5,433 nt of DNA from Nitrososphaerales archaeon (GTDB lineage Archaea; Thermoproteota; Nitrososphaeria; Nitrososphaerales; Gagatemarchaeaceae), in assembly GCA_030044375.1 (NCBI GenBank), contig JASHVX010000094.1, forward strand, positions 1 to 5,433, written 5' to 3'. The notes below the pieces were generated by a model that did no database searches, had not been told where the DNA came from, and saw only the letters and a list, made by a program, of their open reading frames with translations. The first letter of the stretch is position 1, and each line of letters starts with the position of its first letter. Below, in pieces: positions 3,009-5,433 of the stretch. The translations under genes and the position numbers were made by a program.

Positions 3009-5433
3009 TTGTCGTTCTCCGCCGACGCGGCATGGGAGAGGGTCCGCAAGCTGGCACCCTTCCCAGAGCGGCTCACCGACTACTACGGAGACATACTGGG
3101 CCAATACGAGTCGGCTTACCTGGTCGCAACCAAGGCCCGGGCGATGGGGATCGACCCTGTCGACTCGGTGGAGAGCAAGACGGTCTTCGACCTTGCCGAC
3201 CGGGTCAACCAGATGCTCCGGCTGGACCAGTTCGAAGGGCTGGTCGATCGCCTGAGAGACCTGCTGCACTCCACCACGAAGGAGCGGGCGGCGCTCACCA
3301 TCGCCCAGGAGATAGCACTCGGCAAGTTCGGCGTCATGGACAAGCACGAGGCCCTGAACTACGGCGTCCGGGCGGGGCTAGCAGTGATGACCGACGGGGT
3401 GACCGTCGCGCCGCTCGAGGGAATCTCCAGCGTCACCATCAAACAGAACGACGACAACAGCGACTACGTCTCGGTGTCCTACGCGGGACCCATGCGCTCG
3501 GCGGGGGGAACCGAGGCTGCGTTCTCGCTGGTCATCGCAGACGTCACAGGCAAGAAGCTCGGGCTGTCCAACTACAGGGCCAGGAAGGAAGAGGTCGACA
3601 GGTTCGCCGAGGAGCTCAGGATCTACGAGAGAGACGTTGGGAGTTTCCAGTACAAGGTGACCGATGACGACATCAGGCAGGCGATATCCAACCTCCCCGT
3701 CGAGATAGACGGAATCGAGACGGACCCGATCGAGGTCGTGGTCCACAGGAACCTGAAGCGCGTCGCGACCGACAGGCTGAGGGGCGGGGCGTTGAGGGTG
3801 TTGAACGACGGGGTAATCGGACGGGCCCACAAGCTCGAGAAGAAACTCGCCTCGCTCAACATAACAGGGTGGGAGTGGCTGGCCGGAGTCAAAGGCGGCA
3901 CTCAACAGACCACCAACGAGACCGAACAGAGCGGGGCCCACTTCGAGGAGGTCATATCTGGCCGAGCCGTCCTTTCGAAGCCGAAGAGCAGGGGAGGGTT
4001 CAGGCTAAGGTACGGGCGGTCGATCAACACTGGACTCTCGACCTTGGGCATCCACCCGGCAGTGGCGACCCTCCTCGACTATCCTGTCGTGCCAGGGACA
4101 CAGGTCAAGGTCGACATGCCCGGCAAGGCGGCGACCATCGCGTTCGTCGACTCCATCGAGGGTCCCACAGTGCTGTTCGGTGACGGGAGCATCAAGCGGG
4201 TCGCGTCCGTCGCCGAGGCCGAGCAGGAAAAGGACAACATCGTCAAGATCATAGACCTCGGCGACATACTCATCAGCTACGGCGACTTCCTCGAGAACAA
4301 CAAGAGCCTTCCACCATCGCCCTACGTCTCAGACTGGTGGATTCAGGACTTCGCGCACGCGCTGTCCTCGGTCCCCGAGGCCGGCGAAAGGCTGGCGAAG
4401 GCGGGGTTCGCCAGCGGCAGGATAGCAGAACTGTCTTCGAGCTCGGAGACCGTGCCGACACCAAGGGAAGCGATAACGATATCGAGGGTGCTGGGAATCC
4501 CGTTGCACCCTTCGCACACGCCGCGCTTTGACAGAGCAACGGTCCCCGACCTGGTCGAGCTCCGGGCCAAGAGCACGGTGCGCGGGGCTCAGGTCGCGGT
4601 CGACACGTCTTCCGGAGGCGCGTCGCAGACTCTCAGGAAGTGCCTGGTCGAACACGGCTTCGTCGGAGACACGGCGTGGATCAAGGGTGACACGGCAGAG
4701 ATAATGACGGCCACGCTGAGGCTCGACGACACCCACGACGCCCGTCAGGTGCAGCCTAACGCGACCGACCCTCTCGAGTTCGTACGTGCGCTGTCCGGCC
4801 TGACTCTGAGAAGGCAGACTACGACCACTGTGGGGGTGAGAGTCGGGAGGCCCGAGAAGGCCATGGTGAGGAGGCTCAAGCCGCCCGTGCACACGTTGTT
4901 CCCCGTGGGCCTGTCGGGGGGGAACTACAGGGACATCATCGCAGCGTCAAAGCAGGGCCCCGTGACGATAGAGGTCGTCAACCGGTACTGCCAGTCGTGC
5001 AACGAGAGGCGGCTTTCCTCCAAGTGCGCCGTCTGCGGCTCGTCGACGCTCCAGTTCATGTCCTGCCCACGCTGCCGCCTCGCGACGCCCGACGAAGTCT
5101 GCCCTAACTGCAAGGCGAAGACATTGCCATACTCTGACCTAGAATACGACCTCAAGGGCAAGCTGAACTCCATCAGGACCCGCATCCCGTTCGACCCATC
5201 GAAGCCGGTTAAGGGCGTGAAGGGGCTGATGAGCGTCTCCAAGACGCCCGAGCCGCTCGAGAAGGGCGTAGTCAGAAGCAAGCACCAGGTCTTTGTCTAC
5301 AAGGACGGCACGCTGAGGATAGACGTCACGAACGCGCCACTGACACACTTCAGGCCCAGTGACATCAAGGCGGAGCCTGGAAGCCTAGTGAGGCTGGGGT
5401 ACGAGACTGACTACAGGGGTAATCCTTTGGAAA
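3009..5433 (+). CDS. polC: DNA polymerase D large subunit DP2, N-terminal part
   Basis: This is the catalytic large subunit of the archaeal replicative D-family polymerase, which works with the DP1 exonuclease subunit. The 808 codons seen run off the window, against roughly 1100-1200 residues expected. Family landmarks: YYGDILGQYESAYLVATKAR (25-44), IAQEIALGKFG (about 98-108), VAPLEGISSV, the signature YAGPMRSAGGT (158-168), TGLSTLGIHPAV, GRPEKA (613-618), KPPVH-LFPVG (624-634), two four-Cys zinc knuckles (C661, C664, C673, C676 and C686, C689, C698, C701), and DVTNAPLTHF near the end. The DPBB-2 catalytic aspartates should lie beyond the window. No intein interrupts this part. The start is TTG 3009: an in-frame TAA at 2979 limits extension, and the first in-frame ATG (3144) would remove conserved residues. 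Codons are strongly G/C-ended. Confidence 0.95.
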   Translation, partial: MSFSADAAWERVRKLAPFPERLTDYYGDILGQYESAYLVATKARAMGIDPVDSVESKTVFDLADRVNQMLRLDQFEGLVDRLRDLLHSTTKERAALTIAQEIALGKFGVMDKHEALNYGVRAGLAVMTDGVTVAPLEGISSVTIKQNDDNSDYVSVSYAGPMRSAGGTEAAFSLVIADVTGKKLGLSNYRARKEEVDRFAEELRIYERDVGSFQYKVTDDDIRQAISNLPVEIDGIETDPIEVVVHRNLKRVATDRLRGGALRVLNDGVIGRAHKLEKKLASLNITGWEWLAGVKGGTQQTTNETEQSGAHFEEVISGRAVLSKPKSRGGFRLRYGRSINTGLSTLGIHPAVATLLDYPVVPGTQVKVDMPGKAATIAFVDSIEGPTVLFGDGSIKRVASVAEAEQEKDNIVKIIDLGDILISYGDFLENNKSLPPSPYVSDWWIQDFAHALSSVPEAGERLAKAGFASGRIAELSSSSETVPTPREAITISRVLGIPLHPSHTPRFDRATVPDLVELRAKSTVRGAQVAVDTSSGGASQTLRKCLVEHGFVGDTAWIKGDTAEIMTATLRLDDTHDARQVQPNATDPLEFVRALSGLTLRRQTTTTVGVRVGRPEKAMVRRLKPPVHTLFPVGLSGGNYRDIIAASKQGPVTIEVVNRYCQSCNERRLSSKCAVCGSSTLQFMSCPRCRLATPDEVCPNCKAKTLPYSDLEYDLKGKLNSIRTRIPFDPSKPVKGVKGLMSVSKTPEPLEKGVVRSKHQVFVYKDGTLRIDVTNAPLTHFRPSDIKAEPGSLVRLGYETDYRGNPLE

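Noticed and set aside
2913..5348. Many minus-strand and alternative-frame open reading frames within DP2
   Set aside because: They arise from the GC-rich third positions of DP2. DP2 reads continuously with family motifs from end to end, so these are shadows.
3009..5433. An intein or frameshift in DP2
   Set aside because: Inteins are known in some archaeal PolD genes, but the frame is continuous and family motifs follow without a large insert in the visible part.
1..5433. tRNA, rRNA, CRISPR array, insertion sequence or att site
   Set aside because: I saw no cloverleaf, regularly spaced repeats, transposase motifs or terminal inverted repeats. The ACATCACA copies are too short and irregular for CRISPR.

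Overview
The window looks archaeal. It carries the N-terminal two thirds of the large subunit of the archaeal replicative D-family DNA polymerase (PolD DP2), a geranylgeranylglyceryl phosphate synthase of archaeal ether-lipid synthesis, and a small Elf1-type elongation factor. PolD is absent from classical Crenarchaeota, while Elf1-like proteins are typical of the TACK side of Archaea. The pair therefore suggests a Thaumarchaeota (Nitrososphaeria), Aigarchaeota or related TACK lineage; this is inference from gene content, not an alignment result. The DNA is moderately GC-rich, and DP2 strongly prefers G/C in third codon positions. Start signals fit an archaeon: TATA-like boxes about 22-38 nt upstream of starts, several plausibly leaderless starts, and frequent TTG initiation.

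Layout: (1) 1-198 (+) is the C-terminal end of a winged-helix (wHTH) DNA-binding protein that starts before the window. (2) 208-831 (-) converges on it with only 9 nt between the stops and encodes a membrane-anchored protein with one N-terminal TM helix, a coiled coil, a Pro/Ala-rich linker and a C-terminal wHTH. (3) 874-1233 (-), just upstream of it on the same strand, encodes a small basic, probably helical protein of unknown function. (4) 1234-1418 is an AT-rich divergent promoter region. (5) 1419-1673 (+) Elf1-like zinc protein and 1674-2480 (+) GGGP synthase are directly abutted and in the same frame. (6) 2569-2886 (+) is an unrecognised 105-residue protein with a strong Shine-Dalgarno sequence. 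(7) A 122-nt spacer holds an imperfect stem-loop and a TATA-like box. (8) 3009-5433 (+) is PolD DP2, running off the window.

The plus-strand genes form a housekeeping block (transcription elongation, membrane lipid synthesis, replication). The minus-strand pair looks like a small regulatory or membrane-associated module with its own promoters. A CRP-like inverted repeat overlaps the likely promoter of the membrane wHTH gene and could be an autoregulatory operator.

The points most worth a second look are: the membrane-tethered wHTH protein with this operator-like repeat; a recurring ACATCACA/GAGACATCACA word clustered at 828-1930, two copies of which build a GGGP synthase insert; the single-stop in-frame junction between Elf1 and GGGP synthase; and three successive genes starting at TTG. 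I saw no rRNA, tRNA, CRISPR array, insertion sequence or clearly new multi-gene system.
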